In this document: positions 21,926-33,140 of the stretch, one piece after another
Layout of the letters: each line of letters opens with the position of its first letter
How positions within the stretch are numbered: position 1 is the first letter of the stretch
Source: Streptomyces longhuiensis
GTDB lineage: Bacteria > Actinomycetota > Actinomycetes > Streptomycetales > Streptomycetaceae
NCBI RefSeq assembly: GCF_020616555.1
Contig: NZ_CP085173.1
Location: 8,510,001 to 8,574,000, forward strand
Direction: 5' to 3'
Length of the DNA: 64,000 nt
Position numbers and translations under genes: made by a program
Notes under the pieces: generated by a model
Told to the model about the DNA's origin: nothing
Databases searched by the model: none
The model's input: only the letters and a program-made list of their open reading frames with translations

Positions 21926-22660
21926 ATGACCAAGCACCGTAATGACTCCCCACTGCCGCGCCTTCAGGGGCCGAGGTACGGCGTTGACGCTCCGGCGTTC
22001 CCGGCGACACTCGGCGCCGCGGGCGTGGCCTGCTGCCTGGCCGCCGTCCGGTGGCGGCCGCGACGGAACGCGATGGCGGCCGCGGGGACGGTGCTGATCG
22101 CCCAGACCGGTATCTACATGCACACCACGCTGCACGGCAAGCTGCGCATCTGGAGGCGGGAGCTGGACCGGGCCGGCTTGAAGGGTGACGAGCAGCTCCT
22201 TGACCTGGGCTGCGGCCGCGGCGCGGTGCTGATCGAGGCGGCCAGGCGGCTGCCGACGGGACACGCGGTGGGCGTGGACCTGTGGTCCGGAAAGGACCAG
22301 AGCGGGAATCGCCCCGAGGTCACGCTGGCCAACGCCGCTGCGGCCGGGGTCGCCGACCGGGTGGACGTACATACGGTCGACATGACCGCGTTGCCGTTCG
22401 CGGACGGCTCGTTCGACGTCGTGACGAGCGCGATGGCGATCCACAACATCCCGTCGCCCGAAGACCGATACCGCGCGGTGGACGAGGCCATGCGGGTGCT
22501 GCGCCCCGGTGGGCAGTTGCTCATCGCCGACTTCTGGCCCATGGCCGGCAAGTACGCGGCGCACATCGGGCAGGGCACACTGCGCGGACTCGGTCCCGGC
22601 TACTGGTACGGCGGCCCGTGGCTCGGCACCACGTTGCTGCACGCCGTGAAGAAGGGCTGA
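21926..22660 (+). CDS. Class I SAM-dependent methyltransferase with N-terminal membrane segments
   Basis: A 244-residue protein. Motif I is LDLGCGRGAVLIEAA, followed by VGVDLW, then ADRVDVHTVDMTALPF and a LRPGGQLLIADF post-motif, as in UbiE/Methyltransf_11 enzymes. Residues about 15-60 carry two weak hydrophobic stretches suggesting membrane association. The substrate is unknown. No good ribosome binding site is visible. It stands alone between the AraC gene and the convergent LLM gene. Confidence 0.85.
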   Translation: MTKHRNDSPLPRLQGPRYGVDAPAFPATLGAAGVACCLAAVRWRPRRNAMAAAGTVLIAQTGIYMHTTLHGKLRIWRRELDRAGLKGDEQLLDLGCGRGAVLIEAARRLPTGHAVGVDLWSGKDQSGNRPEVTLANAAAAGVADRVDVHTVDMTALPFADGSFDVVTSAMAIHNIPSPEDRYRAVDEAMRVLRPGGQLLIADFWPMAGKYAAHIGQGTLRGLGPGYWYGGPWLGTTLLHAVKKG

Positions 22661-22711
22661 GCGGATTCCACGACGAGAGGCTGCCGACGGGCACGTGCCC
22701 AGGCCTGCCGC

Positions 22712-23584
22712 TCAGGAACCAGTGGACGCCAGCCATTGACCGGCGAGGGTGGCGACCCAGTCACCGGCCTGCTCCGGCGTCGCAGGCGGTGCATCGACGA
22801 CGACCAGTTCGCTCACTCCCGCATCGGCCAGCTCGGGCAGCAGCTCCGGGGACGCGTCGGTCAGCGCGACCGCCACGGTGAGTTCCTCCATCGGGCGGTT
22901 GTGCTCCGCACAGTGCCCGGCCAGCACGGAGACACACTCCAGAGCCTTTGCGGTCGAGAGATTGAAGCCGTACCAGCCGTCCGCGATCGTTGCCGCCCGA
23001 AGCAGCGCCCTGTCACTGTTGCCGCCCATCACGACGGGGATCCAGCGGTCGCGCACAGGCTTCGGGTTGACGCGTACGTCCCGGAAGCGTGTGAATTCCC
23101 CCTCGAACGTGGCCACGTCCTCCCGCCACAACGTCCGCATCGCGGCAAGGTACTCCTCGGTCCGGCTGCCACGTCGCGCGAACGGAACACCGAGCGCGTC
23201 GAACTCGTCGGCGGACCAGCCGATCCCGACCCCGAGGGTGAGCCGCCCCGCCGAAAGGACGTCCAGGGTCGCCACCTGTTTGGCCGTCACCACGGGATTG
23301 TGCTCAGGTAGCAGCAGTACTCCCGTGGCGAGCCCGATCTCATTCGTCACGCCCGCTGCGAAACTCAGGGCGAGCAGCGGGTCGAGCCAGTCGGCATCAG
23401 CCGGTACGGCGATCCGGCCGTCATCGGAGTACGGGTACTGCGAGATCGGGGCATCGACCAGCACGACGTGCTCGCCCGCCCACAACCTGCTGAACCCCTG
23501 GGCCTCGGCGGCCTGCGCCACCGCCCGGATGATCTCCGGGCGAGCACCGCTCGCAATACCCAGAGCATGCAGTCCCACCCGCAT
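22712..23584 (-). CDS. LLM-class F420-dependent oxidoreductase
   Basis: A 290-residue luciferase-like monooxygenase-fold protein. Conserved elements are MRVGLHALG at the start, LWAGEHVV, LGVGIGWSADEFDALGV and NPKPVRDRWIPVVMGGNS. These match the F420-dependent LLM subfamily of actinomycetes; the substrate is unknown. The ATG at 23584 has a textbook AGGAGG six bases upstream, so the longer frame to 23746 is not used. Confidence 0.9.
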   Translation of the reverse strand: MRVGLHALGIASGARPEIIRAVAQAAEAQGFSRLWAGEHVVLVDAPISQYPYSDDGRIAVPADADWLDPLLALSFAAGVTNEIGLATGVLLLPEHNPVVTAKQVATLDVLSAGRLTLGVGIGWSADEFDALGVPFARRGSRTEEYLAAMRTLWREDVATFEGEFTRFRDVRVNPKPVRDRWIPVVMGGNSDRALLRAATIADGWYGFNLSTAKALECVSVLAGHCAEHNRPMEELTVAVALTDASPELLPELADAGVSELVVVDAPPATPEQAGDWVATLAGQWLASTGS

Positions 23585-23913
23585 ACGCCGCCTCCTGAAA
23601 CCGCCGCGGGGTCTGCCGCGCCGCCGGACGCAGAAGCATGCGGACTCGGGCAGGACCGAAAGAGAGAGGACCGACCGACCGTAACAGCGCCGCCCGCATA
23701 CGCCTGCGCGACGTTCCGACGGTCCGGCAGACGGCAGACCGGTCACGGCTCGCGACCCGAGCGGGACGTACCAGGTCGGAGCTCCCGGACCGGCCGTGGC
23801 CTCATCAGGACCGCCAGAGCGACAGCGCCCGGCGGGCAGTCGGCGGCTCAGTCACCGGCGCGGAGGCGTTCGCCGGCGTGGTGCTTCGCTCAGGTGCCGA
23901 GCCGTGCCGTAGC
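23585..23913. other. Intergenic stretch without a recognised gene
   Basis: About 330 bases between the LLM start and the terminator of the aldehyde dehydrogenase gene. The promoter of the LLM gene must lie at the left end. Frames here are shadows with no start signals, and I see no RNA gene. Confidence 0.4.
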
Positions 23914-23955
23914 GGATGGCGCCCGACGGCCAAAGGGCCAGGTCGGGCGCCATCC
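23914..23955. terminator. Terminator hairpin of the aldehyde dehydrogenase gene
   Basis: A perfect 14-bp stem (23914-23927 with 23942-23955) is topped by a GGCC-AAAG-GGCC sub-hairpin. It lies about 10 bases beyond the dehydrogenase stop codon. Confidence 0.85.
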
Positions 23956-23964
23956 CGTCTGCTT

Positions 23965-25488
<1,524 letters not shown>

Positions 25489-25496
25489 CTTGGCTG

Positions 25497-25544
25497 GCCT
25501 CCCGTGCGAGCCGCCCGCCGTTGGGCAGCTTTCGCACGGGAGGC
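25497..25544 (-). promoter_or_regulatory. Inverted repeat covering the Shine-Dalgarno of the aldehyde dehydrogenase gene
   Basis: GCCTCCCGTGCGA (25497-25509) and its perfect complement (25532-25544) flank a 22-base loop. The start-proximal arm, read on the minus strand, contains GGGAGG, the likely ribosome binding site. The other arm touches the stop codon of the upstream regulator gene. It could be an operator, a terminator or an RNA switch hiding the ribosome site. Confidence 0.6.
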
Positions 25545-26890
25545 TAGGCGCGCGGACGTTGCAGATACGTTGCGTGCGACGTCGGGGAGCCGGGCGCGGC
25601 CTGCTCCGCGTCGAGCTCCCTGAGACGGGCCAGCACGGGCGGCGCGGGACGCACCGAGGCCAGCGCCCGCCACACGTCGAGGTCCTCCTCACCCCACGGC
25701 GCGTGCGCCCAGTCCGCCAGCAGGTCGGGGTCGCCCCGCGCGATGAGCGCGGCCCGCATCTCGTCGGTGAGCCTGCGCCGTACTCGAACGACGGCCGGGG
25801 CCTGCGAGCCGGGCAGCAGCGGTCCGCCGAACGCGGCGGCGGCGGCCGTCACCGCGCCCGTCCCCAGGCGCCGCTCGACCGTCCCGAAGTCGGACTCGAC
25901 CGGTGCCGCCAGGCGGTAGGGGCGCGAGCCGAGGATGTCGGGGCCGAGAACCCGGCGCAGGCGCGCCAGTTCGGCCCGCAGCGTCACGGGCGTCACCGAC
26001 TCGTCCTCGTACAGCGCGCACAGCAGCTCGTCGCCGGTCAGGCCCTCCGGGTGGCGGGCCAGCAGGACGAGGATCTCGCTGTGCCGGCGGCTGAGCCGGA
26101 TCTTGCGTCCGGCGCTGGTGACGATCAGGGCCTCGTCCCGGCCGAGCGCGGTGAGCCGGAGGCTGTCCGCGTCCGAGGGCGGCGGTGCGAGCAGCGCGAG
26201 CTGGGACTCCGCCGCACGGGCCACCGCCTGCACGAACGCCAGGCTGTGCGGATGGGCCAGCCCGTCCCCGCCCGTGATGTCGACGGCACCGAGCAGCCGC
26301 CCCGAACGCGGATCGTGCACGGGGGCCGCCGCGCAGGTCCACGGCTGGACGCGCCGGATGAAGTGCTCGGCGGCGAACACCTGGACGGGCCGGTCGACCG
26401 CCACGGCCGTACCCGGCGCGTTCGTCCCCATCGCCGTCTCCGACCAGCGCGCGCCAGGCACGAAGTTCATCGTCCCCGCCCGCTGCCGGGTCGTCCGGTC
26501 GCCCTCGACCCACAGCAGCCTGCCGTGCGCGTCGCACACGGCGAGCAGATGCTCGCCGTCCCGGGCGAACGTCCCCATCAGTTCACGGAACAGCGGCATG
26601 ACCCGGGCCAGCGGATGCTCGGCGCGATACGCCCCGAGGTCGCCGTCGCTCAGCTCCACCGACGCGGACGCGTCCGGGCTGACGTGCGCCCCGGCGGAGC
26701 GCCGCCAGGAATCGGCCACCACGGAGCGCACCGGCCGGGACACGGTCCCCGCGGCGGTGAACGTCTCGTGCGCGCGGCGCAGGACCCGTACCCGCTCGGA
26801 CGGATCGGTGCCCGGCTCCAGGGCCACCCATGGATCGGTCAAGTCGGCCTCCCCGGCGGGCGATGCGGCGGTGCATCGCTGTGGGGACAT
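25544..26890 (-). CDS. GAF-domain transcriptional regulator (AcoR-like N-terminus, winged-helix C-terminus)
   Basis: About 448 residues. The first 250 resemble the AcoR-type sensory half: a [12 protein letters not shown] motif, then a GAF domain containing [21 protein letters not shown] and DITGG. No sigma54 AAA domain follows. Instead a winged-helix segment reads [20 protein letters not shown] with [13 protein letters not shown]. Such proteins sit next to aldehyde or alcohol dehydrogenase genes in Streptomyces. The start is unsure: ATG 26890 lacks a clear ribosome site, and a TTG at 26842 has GGGGAGG five bases upstream. Its product likely controls the downstream dehydrogenase. Confidence 0.82.
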   Translation of the reverse strand: MSPQRCTAASPAGEADLTDPWVALEPGTDPSERVRVLRRAHETFTAAGTVSRPVRSVVADSWRRSAGAHVSPDASASVELSDGDLGAYRAEHPLARVMPLFRELMGTFARDGEHLLAVCDAHGRLLWVEGDRTTRQRAGTMNFVPGARWSETAMGTNAPGTAVAVDRPVQVFAAEHFIRRVQPWTCAAAPVHDPRSGRLLGAVDITGGDGLAHPHSLAFVQAVARAAESQLALLAPPPSDADSLRLTALGRDEALIVTSAGRKIRLSRRHSEILVLLARHPEGLTGDELLCALYEDESVTPVTLRAELARLRRVLGPDILGSRPYRLAAPVESDFGTVERRLGTGAVTAAAAAFGGPLLPGSQAPAVVRVRRRLTDEMRAALIARGDPDLLADWAHAPWGEEDLDVWRALASVRPAPPVLARLRELDAEQAAPGSPTSHATYLQRPRA

Positions 26891-26999
26891 CGTCGCGCCG
26901 GGGACGCATACGGACAAGCGTCCCGACACTGATCCGCACGGATGCGTCACAGTGCGTGCGCGCCGGGCAGGCCGACCCCGCCGCGGTCCTGCCCGCTCC

Positions 27000-27596
27000 T
27001 CAGGCGAAGTTGACCATGCGGATGTAGCGGGACCAGTCCCAGTACGGGCCCGGGTCGGTGTGGTCCGTGCCGGGGACCTCGGCGTGCCCGAGGATGTGCT
27101 CGCGGTCCATCGGAATCCCGTACCTGGCGCAGATCGCGGCCGTGAGGTTGGCGGACGACTGGTAGAGGGCGTCGGTGAAGTACTCCGGCTGGTCGACCCA
27201 ACCCTCGTGCTCGATGCCGATGCTGCGGGTGTTGTAGTCCCAGTTCCCCGCGTGCCATGCGATGTTGCGCTCGCGGACGCACTGGGCGATGTGGCCGTCG
27301 GCCGAGCGGACCACGTAGTGGGCGGAGACCTTCTTGGCCGGGTTCTGGAAGATGGCCAGGGCGTCGGCGTACGTCTCCTGGGTGACATGGATGATCACGT
27401 AGTTCAGGGGATAGCTGGTGGGGCGGCTGGACGCCGTGTAGTTGGAAGTGCTGGCCGGGACGGACTCGGCGCCCGGATAGTCGACGGCCTGCGCTCGGGC
27501 GGAGGCGCGGGCGGCGGGGAGCAGGGCTGCGGGTACGGCGGCGAGGGCGCCGGCCTGGAGTAACCGGCGCCGGCTCGGAAGTGGCTTTCTGTCCAT
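27000..27596 (-). CDS. Tat-exported N-acetylmuramoyl-L-alanine amidase (amidase_2)
   Basis: A 198-residue enzyme that cuts the MurNAc to L-Ala bond of peptidoglycan outside the cell. The N-terminus is a Tat-like signal (SRRRLLQAGALAAV, ending near ARASA). The amidase_2 domain follows with zinc ligands in VIIHVT and HILGHAEVPG, plus SIGIEHEG. The domain fills the rest of the protein with no cell-wall binding repeat. It stands alone between the GAF regulator and the acetamidase gene. It may act in wall recycling or lysis. Confidence 0.9.
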   Translation of the reverse strand: MDRKPLPSRRRLLQAGALAAVPAALLPAARASARAQAVDYPGAESVPASTSNYTASSRPTSYPLNYVIIHVTQETYADALAIFQNPAKKVSAHYVVRSADGHIAQCVRERNIAWHAGNWDYNTRSIGIEHEGWVDQPEYFTDALYQSSANLTAAICARYGIPMDREHILGHAEVPGTDHTDPGPYWDWSRYIRMVNFA

Positions 27597-27657
27597 GACT
27601 GGTCTGCCTCTCTGGTGGGGGCGGTGGGGCAGGGCTTCGTCGGCGAGTGGTGGGTCG

Positions 27658-28689
27658 TCAGAAGGTGCGGTGGTCCGGGCGGGGGAGCGTCGCGGCGACG
27701 CCCCTCAGGTGTGCGTGCAGCCCACGGTGGGTGTCCCGTGCCGGCAGCCACTCCTTGCGGAGCTTCGCCACGCACGTGTAGTTCGTGTCGCATACGTTGG
27801 CGAGCGGAGACTCGACTGTCTGCGAGGCGAACTGGTACGCGTCGAGCTCACTGAAGCCGTAGTCGCGCTCCAGCCAGCGCACCAGGTCGAGTTGGGATAT
27901 CCGGAACGCGTCCTCCAGGGGCCGCGCCGACCCCGTCGAGATGATGTGCGTGTCGGACTCGATGCGCGGCCACGGTGTGGCGACGCCCTTGAGAAGCTCG
28001 ACGATCACGACGGTCCGCATGGCGCACTCGACGGCGACGCCGCACGTCTCACCCTCGCCCTGCCGCGCGTGCCCGTCGCCGAGGCTGAGCAGCGCACCCT
28101 CGACATTCACCCCGAGATAGCAGGTGACGCCCGCGCGCATCTCCGGCGAGTCCATGTTGCCGCCGTGCGCGTCCGGGACGAGGGCTGAGCGGACCTCGAG
28201 GTTCGCGGGTGCCACGCCGACCGTTCCGTGCATCGGATCCATCGGCAGCTCGACCTGGAGGTCGCTGTCGTGCGCGGTGAACCGGGCGGTGCGGCGCTCC
28301 CGGTCGAGGTGCCACATCCATACGACTTCGGGCAGCGGCGGCTGGAGTGTGGCCGTGGTGTGCGTGGACGTGAGCGCGCCGAAGAGCGGGACCGTCGTGG
28401 ACGCCGCCCAGTCGCGGGCCGGTTCGACGGACACGAAGTGCACCGCGACCGTGTCACCGGGTTCGGCACCCTCGATGTGGAACGGGCCCGTCTGCGGATT
28501 GAGGTACGGGAACTCGCACACCTGCGACACCAGGTCCTTCTCGGACCGCACCCGCCCGCCGAAACAGTCCTCCGTGTACAGGTCCAGGATCGTGCCCGGT
28601 GCGATCCTGGCGACGGGTGGCGCCCCGCCGAACGTGTAGGCGAACTCGCCCGGTTCGGGCCGCACGGTCAGGATCCGGGGGTCGCTCAT
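27658..28689 (-). CDS. Acetamidase/formamidase family protein
   Basis: A 343-residue FmdA/AmdA-family hydrolase that would split formamide or acetamide to ammonia and the acid. Family landmarks include YTEDCFGGRV, YLNPQTGPFHIEGAEPGDT, HGGNMDSPEMRAG and GDGHARQGEGE. Start and permease stop overlap in ATGA, so it is coupled to the APC permease. Together they form an amide or amine uptake and breakdown pair. Nitrogen scavenging is inference. Confidence 0.92.
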   Translation of the reverse strand: MSDPRILTVRPEPGEFAYTFGGAPPVARIAPGTILDLYTEDCFGGRVRSEKDLVSQVCEFPYLNPQTGPFHIEGAEPGDTVAVHFVSVEPARDWAASTTVPLFGALTSTHTTATLQPPLPEVVWMWHLDRERRTARFTAHDSDLQVELPMDPMHGTVGVAPANLEVRSALVPDAHGGNMDSPEMRAGVTCYLGVNVEGALLSLGDGHARQGEGETCGVAVECAMRTVVIVELLKGVATPWPRIESDTHIISTGSARPLEDAFRISQLDLVRWLERDYGFSELDAYQFASQTVESPLANVCDTNYTCVAKLRKEWLPARDTHRGLHAHLRGVAATLPRPDHRTF

Positions 28690-30212
28690 CGCTGTACTGC
28701 TCCGCTCTGTGAGGTGGGCGCGTCAGGGTCCGCGCCCCGGTCCGGTTCTCCGTCGGATGCGTCGTCGTCGAGATGGACACGTCCGGTCTCCGCGATACGT
28801 TCCGGACGGCGTCGCAGGAGCACGGCGAGCACCACGATCCCCGCGAGCATCCACACGGCGACGACCGGGCCCGCGTAGGACACCGGCGCCGTCAGCTCCG
28901 ACACGAAGTCGAAGACCGGCAGGCCCGCGGCCGTCAGCAGCGCGGGTACGAAGGCGACGATGCCGAGGAGCGGGAAGACGAGATGGCGCACCGGGCGCAG
29001 CGCGGAGCGACCGCGGCGCAGGAAGTACCCGGCACAGGAGAGGTTCGCCACGATGTAAACGCCGATGATGACCGTGACGATCACCGTCGCCAGGAGCAGG
29101 AACGCGGTCACCGGGTCGTAGGCGAAACCGAGCCCCAGCATGGCCGCGACCGCGACGACGAACTGGACGGCGACACCGGTGACGGGGGAGCGGCGCTGCG
29201 GGTGCAGGCGCGCGAAGCCGCGCGGGAAGACGCCGATGCGGCCGAGAGCGAACGCCGTGCGCGTCGAGACGTTGGCGCACGCGTTGGCGTTCGCGATCGT
29301 CGAGTTCACCACGGCGAGGAACACCAGGACCCAGAAGAGGCCGAACGACGCGCGGGCCACGCCCTCCCACGACGCGGCGCCCTCCGCGCCGAACGTCGCG
29401 AACTTGCCGGGCCCGAAGTACACCGACATCGCGTACGTCGTCAGTACGTAGAAGAGCCCGATCGCCAGAGCTGCCCCGAGGACCGCCCGGTGCATGGTGC
29501 GCCGTGGGTCGCGGGTCTCCTCGGCGAGGGGCGCCGCCGCCTCGAACCCGGCGAACGCCAGCACCGTGTACACCGAACCGGCGAAGACGCCGCTCAGGCC
29601 CTCGTACCCCGGTGCCGTGTGCGAAGTGCCGAACACCGAAAGGGTGTTGTCGCTGCCGGCCTTCGAGATCAGCAGGATCGCGAACGCCAGGAAGACGATC
29701 ACCTCGAAGGCGCCGAGCACCGTCCCGAAGCGGGCCGACGCCCGCACCCCGAAGTAACCCGCCACGGCGATGATCACCGCTCCGGCGAGCGACCACGGCC
29801 ACCACAGATCCGCGGGGTACGACGACCACTCGTTGTGCAGCGTCCCGGCCGTGGTGAAGCCCAGTTGGAGCAGAAGCAGTGGCGGCACGAGGGCCTCCAC
29901 GAACACATAGCCCCAGCCGACGAGGAACCCCACGCTCGGATGGAGGCCGCGCGCCGCGTACGTCGACACGGATCCGGCCGCGGGCAGTTCGCGGGCCAGC
30001 TCCGCCACGCACGACGCCGTGAACAGGCAGGCCACCAGCGCGATCAGCACGGACAGCGGCAGACTGCCGCCCGCGAACGCCGTACCCGCCGGGATCGACG
30101 CGGCGACCGCGGCAGCCGGCGCCATCGCCGTAATGCTCTGGAACAGGACCTCGCGCAGCCCGATCGCCCCGCGCCGCAGCTCCGTTCCGCTCTGAACGCT
30201 TGCCCCCGACAC
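28686..30212 (-). CDS. APC-superfamily amino-acid/amine permease
   Basis: A 508-residue transporter with about twelve membrane helices. Its opening helix block (LRRGAIGLREVLFQSITAMAP) is typical of the amino acid/polyamine/organocation permeases paired with amidases. The start is taken as GTG 30212, which has GGGGGA four bases upstream; a GTG at 30242 is in frame. It is coupled by a 4-base overlap to the acetamidase, whose substrate it may import. The last 30 residues are acidic. Confidence 0.9.
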   Translation of the reverse strand: MSGASVQSGTELRRGAIGLREVLFQSITAMAPAAAVAASIPAGTAFAGGSLPLSVLIALVACLFTASCVAELARELPAAGSVSTYAARGLHPSVGFLVGWGYVFVEALVPPLLLLQLGFTTAGTLHNEWSSYPADLWWPWSLAGAVIIAVAGYFGVRASARFGTVLGAFEVIVFLAFAILLISKAGSDNTLSVFGTSHTAPGYEGLSGVFAGSVYTVLAFAGFEAAAPLAEETRDPRRTMHRAVLGAALAIGLFYVLTTYAMSVYFGPGKFATFGAEGAASWEGVARASFGLFWVLVFLAVVNSTIANANACANVSTRTAFALGRIGVFPRGFARLHPQRRSPVTGVAVQFVVAVAAMLGLGFAYDPVTAFLLLATVIVTVIIGVYIVANLSCAGYFLRRGRSALRPVRHLVFPLLGIVAFVPALLTAAGLPVFDFVSELTAPVSYAGPVVAVWMLAGIVVLAVLLRRRPERIAETGRVHLDDDASDGEPDRGADPDAPTSQSGAVQR

Positions 30213-30418
30213 TGAATCCCCCGATCCACGTGGACGCGCCACCGCGCCGAGGCGGTGGCGTCCCGCGTGAATTACGTTAAGGGCCTTGGCGGTTGGGGCG
30301 GAAGAGGGCGCGGCGCGCCTGTGGATAACTCGCCGGTTGTGAACAACCGCACGTCAGAGGTCCGAACCTCTGGCGCTTCCCACGCCACGGCAGGGGTTCG
30401 CCACCCACCACCGGTGTC
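30213..30418. promoter_or_regulatory. Intergenic region with two palindromes and a DnaA-box-like 9-mer
   Basis: Between the ROK gene and the permease lie CAGAGGT-CCGA-ACCTCTG (30355-30372) and CGGTTGT-GA-ACAACCG (30334-30349). Next comes TGTGGATAA (30320-30328), the complement of a consensus DnaA box. The first hairpin follows the ROK stop and may terminate it. The second is a good operator candidate for the permease-acetamidase operon. Confidence 0.5.
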
Positions 30419-31624
30419 CTACGCGGCCACCGCCACCGGATCGTCGAGCACCGCCCGCACCACCGAGTGCGCCGCCCCCAGCAGAGGGCCGTCGGACCCC
30501 AGGCGCGACACCGCCACCCCGGCGGCCGGCGTCGCCGTCCGGCGCGTCAACTCCCGCTCCAGCGACGGCAGCAGCCACGGCGCGAGCCGCGAGAGTGCCC
30601 CGCCGAGCACGACCGCCCGCGGATCGAGGAGGTTCACCGCCCCGGTCAGCGCGATACCCAGGGCGGTCCCGGCCCCGCGCAGCGCCCGCCGCGCATCCGT
30701 GTCCCCTGCCGCGGCGCGCTCGGCGAGCAGGCCCACCCGGTCCTCGCCGGGCCCCAGGCCGGCCGCTCGCAGCACGGCCTCCTCACCCGCGTACTGCTCC
30801 AGACAGCCGCGCCCTCCGCAGGGGCATGCCGGGCCCTCCGGGCGAACCGGAACGTGCCCCAACTCGCCGGCGAATCCACGGGTTCCGCGCAGCAGCTTGC
30901 CGTCGACGACGAGCGCGGCGCCGATGCCGATCTCGGCCGAGACGTGCAGGAAGTCGGCGGGGGTGTCCTCGCCGAGCCAGAGCTCGGCGAGGGCTCCGAA
31001 ATTCGCCTCGTTGTCGACGCTCAGCGGCAGCACGGACCGTGCCTCGGCCGGCGCCGGCAGCAGCGCGGAGACGTCCGTGTCGTGCCAGTCCAGGTTGGGC
31101 GCCCGGACCACTGTGCGGGTGCCGCGCGCGACCAGGCCCGGCACCGCGACCGCGAGGCCCGCCGGGCGTAGCCCCTCCCGTTCGGCACGGGCCGTCACCT
31201 CCCGGACCAGCACGGACAGTTCCTTCAGGACGGGCCCGGGCGCGCGCCCGCGGTTGGCGACGCGGCGCACGGCACGCGCGCGTACCTCGCCGCTCAGATC
31301 GACCGCGCACGCCGCGAGATGGTCGACGCCCACCTCGGCCCCGATCCCGGCGGGGCCGCGGCGGCTGACCGCGAGTGCCGAGCCGGGACGCCCGACCCGG
31401 CCTGGCCGCTGCGGGCCGAGCTCCTCGATCAGACCCGACCGGATCAGTTCGTCGACGAGAGTCGAGACCGCGGCCCTGGTCAGCCCGATGCGCTGGGCGA
31501 CCGTGGCCCGTGACAGCGGGCCGTCGGCGGCGACGGCGTGCATGACCCGCGAGAGGTTGCGCCGCCGCATGCCCTGCTGGGTGTCGGGTGTGCCGGGCCG
31601 GGGCTCGTGCAGTGGTGCGGTCAT
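30419..31624 (-). CDS. ROK-family transcriptional regulator (XylR/NagC type)
   Basis: A 401-residue repressor. The N-terminal winged helix reads RATVAQRIGLTRAAVSTLVD. The ROK sugar-kinase-like domain has the zinc motif CPCGGRGCLEQYAGEEA and EIGIGAALVVDGKLLRGTRG. It lies 76 bases downstream of xylB on the same strand, so a xylose-responsive role on the xylAB region is the natural inference. Start taken at ATG 31624 (GGGAGC upstream); ATG 31642 is the alternative. Confidence 0.92.
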   Translation of the reverse strand: MTAPLHEPRPGTPDTQQGMRRRNLSRVMHAVAADGPLSRATVAQRIGLTRAAVSTLVDELIRSGLIEELGPQRPGRVGRPGSALAVSRRGPAGIGAEVGVDHLAACAVDLSGEVRARAVRRVANRGRAPGPVLKELSVLVREVTARAEREGLRPAGLAVAVPGLVARGTRTVVRAPNLDWHDTDVSALLPAPAEARSVLPLSVDNEANFGALAELWLGEDTPADFLHVSAEIGIGAALVVDGKLLRGTRGFAGELGHVPVRPEGPACPCGGRGCLEQYAGEEAVLRAAGLGPGEDRVGLLAERAAAGDTDARRALRGAGTALGIALTGAVNLLDPRAVVLGGALSRLAPWLLPSLERELTRRTATPAAGVAVSRLGSDGPLLGAAHSVVRAVLDDPVAVAA

Positions 31625-31700
31625 GCCTCCGGACGCTCCCATGGGGTCGGGCCGGCGTACGGGGCCGTCGGCCTTCCTGGATCCTCGGCCGGCCGGGTGG

Positions 31701-33140
31701 TCAGCGCGGGCCCCTGTCCAGGAGCGGGGCCGCGTCGGAGAGTACCCCGGAGATCCGCGCCAGCGCCGCCGCGTCCTGCTCCACGGGGTCGAGAACGGGC
31801 CCCTGCGCCGTGCCCCAGCGCCGCGCCACCGCCGCCGGATCCTCCCCGGTCAGCAGCCCGGCGGCCTGTGCCGCGGCGCCGAGCGCGACCAGCTCACGGG
31901 CCTCGGGCACCTGCACGGCACGGCCCGAGAGCCGTCGTACGGTCTGCTGCCAGGCCGTTCCCCGGGCGCCGCCCCCGATGAGCAGCAGCGGCACCGACAG
32001 GTCGGCGTCCGCGTCCAGGACGAGGTCGAGGGCGCCCAGAAGTGCGTGGACGGCGCCGTCGTAGGCGGCCTGCAGAAGCTGCCCTCCCGTGGTGTCGTGC
32101 CGCAGTCCGTGCAACAGCCCTGAGGCGTGCGGCAGATCGGGGGTGCGCTCGCCGTCCAGGTAGGGCAGCAGCGTGATGTCGCCGCCGGGTTCCACGGCCT
32201 CGCGGTCCAGGCCGAGCAGCGCGGCGACCCGGTCGACGGCCAGGGTGCAGTTCAGGGTGCACGCGAGCGGCAGCCAGTCGCCGCGCGCGTCGGCGAAGCC
32301 GGCGACGGTGCCGGTCGGGTCCGCGGGACGATGCCGTGACACCGCGTACACCGTGCCGGACGTGCCGAGGCTGAGGACGGGAGTGCCGGGCCGGAGGCCG
32401 AGGCCGAGAGCGGCCGCCGCGTTGTCGCCCGTGCCTGCGGCCACCAGCGTTCCCTTGGAGAAGGGCAGTTCACCCGAGCCGTGGACCGTACCGGCAACCT
32501 CTCCGGGGCGTACGACCCGGGGGAGCAGCGCCGGATCGAGGCCCACGCGCGCGAGGATGTCGTCGTCGTACGACTCCGTGGCCGATGCCCACCAGCCCGT
32601 GCCCGAGGCGTCGCCCCGGTCCGTCGTGCCGTCGCCGGTCAGGCGCTGCGTCAGGTAGTCGTGCGGCAGCCGTACCGCGGCCGTGGCGCGTACCGCGTCC
32701 GGCTCGTGCTCGGCCAGCCACGCCCACTTCGTGACGGTGAAGGAGGCCCCCGGCACGCTGCCCACCCGCTCGGCCCACGCCTTGGGGCCGCCCATCTCGT
32801 CGATGAGGCGGCGCGCCTGGGGCGCCGAGCGCACGTCGTTCCAGAGCAGCGCGGGCCGCACGGGCCGTCCCGCGGCGTCCAGGGTGACCAGGCCGTGCTG
32901 CTGACCGCCGACCGACACCGCGGAGGCCCGGTGCGCCGCCTCACCGCACTGGCGCAGCGCCTTGCACAGGGCGGCCCACCACTGCTCGGGGTCGCTCTCG
33001 CGGCCCTGCCCCGCGCTCACCGTGTGCGGTGCCTGGCCGCTCGCCACGACCGCGCCCGTGGCGGCGTCGACGACCAAGGCCTTCGTGGACTGCGTGGAGC
33101 TGTCCACCCCGACGACGAGTGGTCCATCGGCTGATGACAT
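31701..33140 (-). CDS. xylB: Xylulokinase
   Basis: A 479-residue FGGY sugar kinase that phosphorylates D-xylulose to xylulose-5-phosphate for the pentose phosphate pathway. Hallmarks are GVDSSTQSTKALVVD at the start, VGGQQHGLVTLD, LLWNDVRSA, GTGDNAAAALGLG and the C-terminal LLIGGGARGTAWQQ. It is divergent from xylA (166 bases apart) and followed by the ROK regulator, the usual actinomycete xyl layout. GGGAGAG precedes the ATG; the longer frame upstream is not coding. Confidence 0.96.
   Translation of the reverse strand: MSSADGPLVVGVDSSTQSTKALVVDAATGAVVASGQAPHTVSAGQGRESDPEQWWAALCKALRQCGEAAHRASAVSVGGQQHGLVTLDAAGRPVRPALLWNDVRSAPQARRLIDEMGGPKAWAERVGSVPGASFTVTKWAWLAEHEPDAVRATAAVRLPHDYLTQRLTGDGTTDRGDASGTGWWASATESYDDDILARVGLDPALLPRVVRPGEVAGTVHGSGELPFSKGTLVAAGTGDNAAAALGLGLRPGTPVLSLGTSGTVYAVSRHRPADPTGTVAGFADARGDWLPLACTLNCTLAVDRVAALLGLDREAVEPGGDITLLPYLDGERTPDLPHASGLLHGLRHDTTGGQLLQAAYDGAVHALLGALDLVLDADADLSVPLLLIGGGARGTAWQQTVRRLSGRAVQVPEARELVALGAAAQAAGLLTGEDPAAVARRWGTAQGPVLDPVEQDAAALARISGVLSDAAPLLDRGPR

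Noticed and set aside
30320..30328. TGTGGATAA as part of a replication origin
   Set aside because: A single DnaA-box match without clustered boxes, dnaA/dnaN genes or an AT-rich unwinding region is not an origin.
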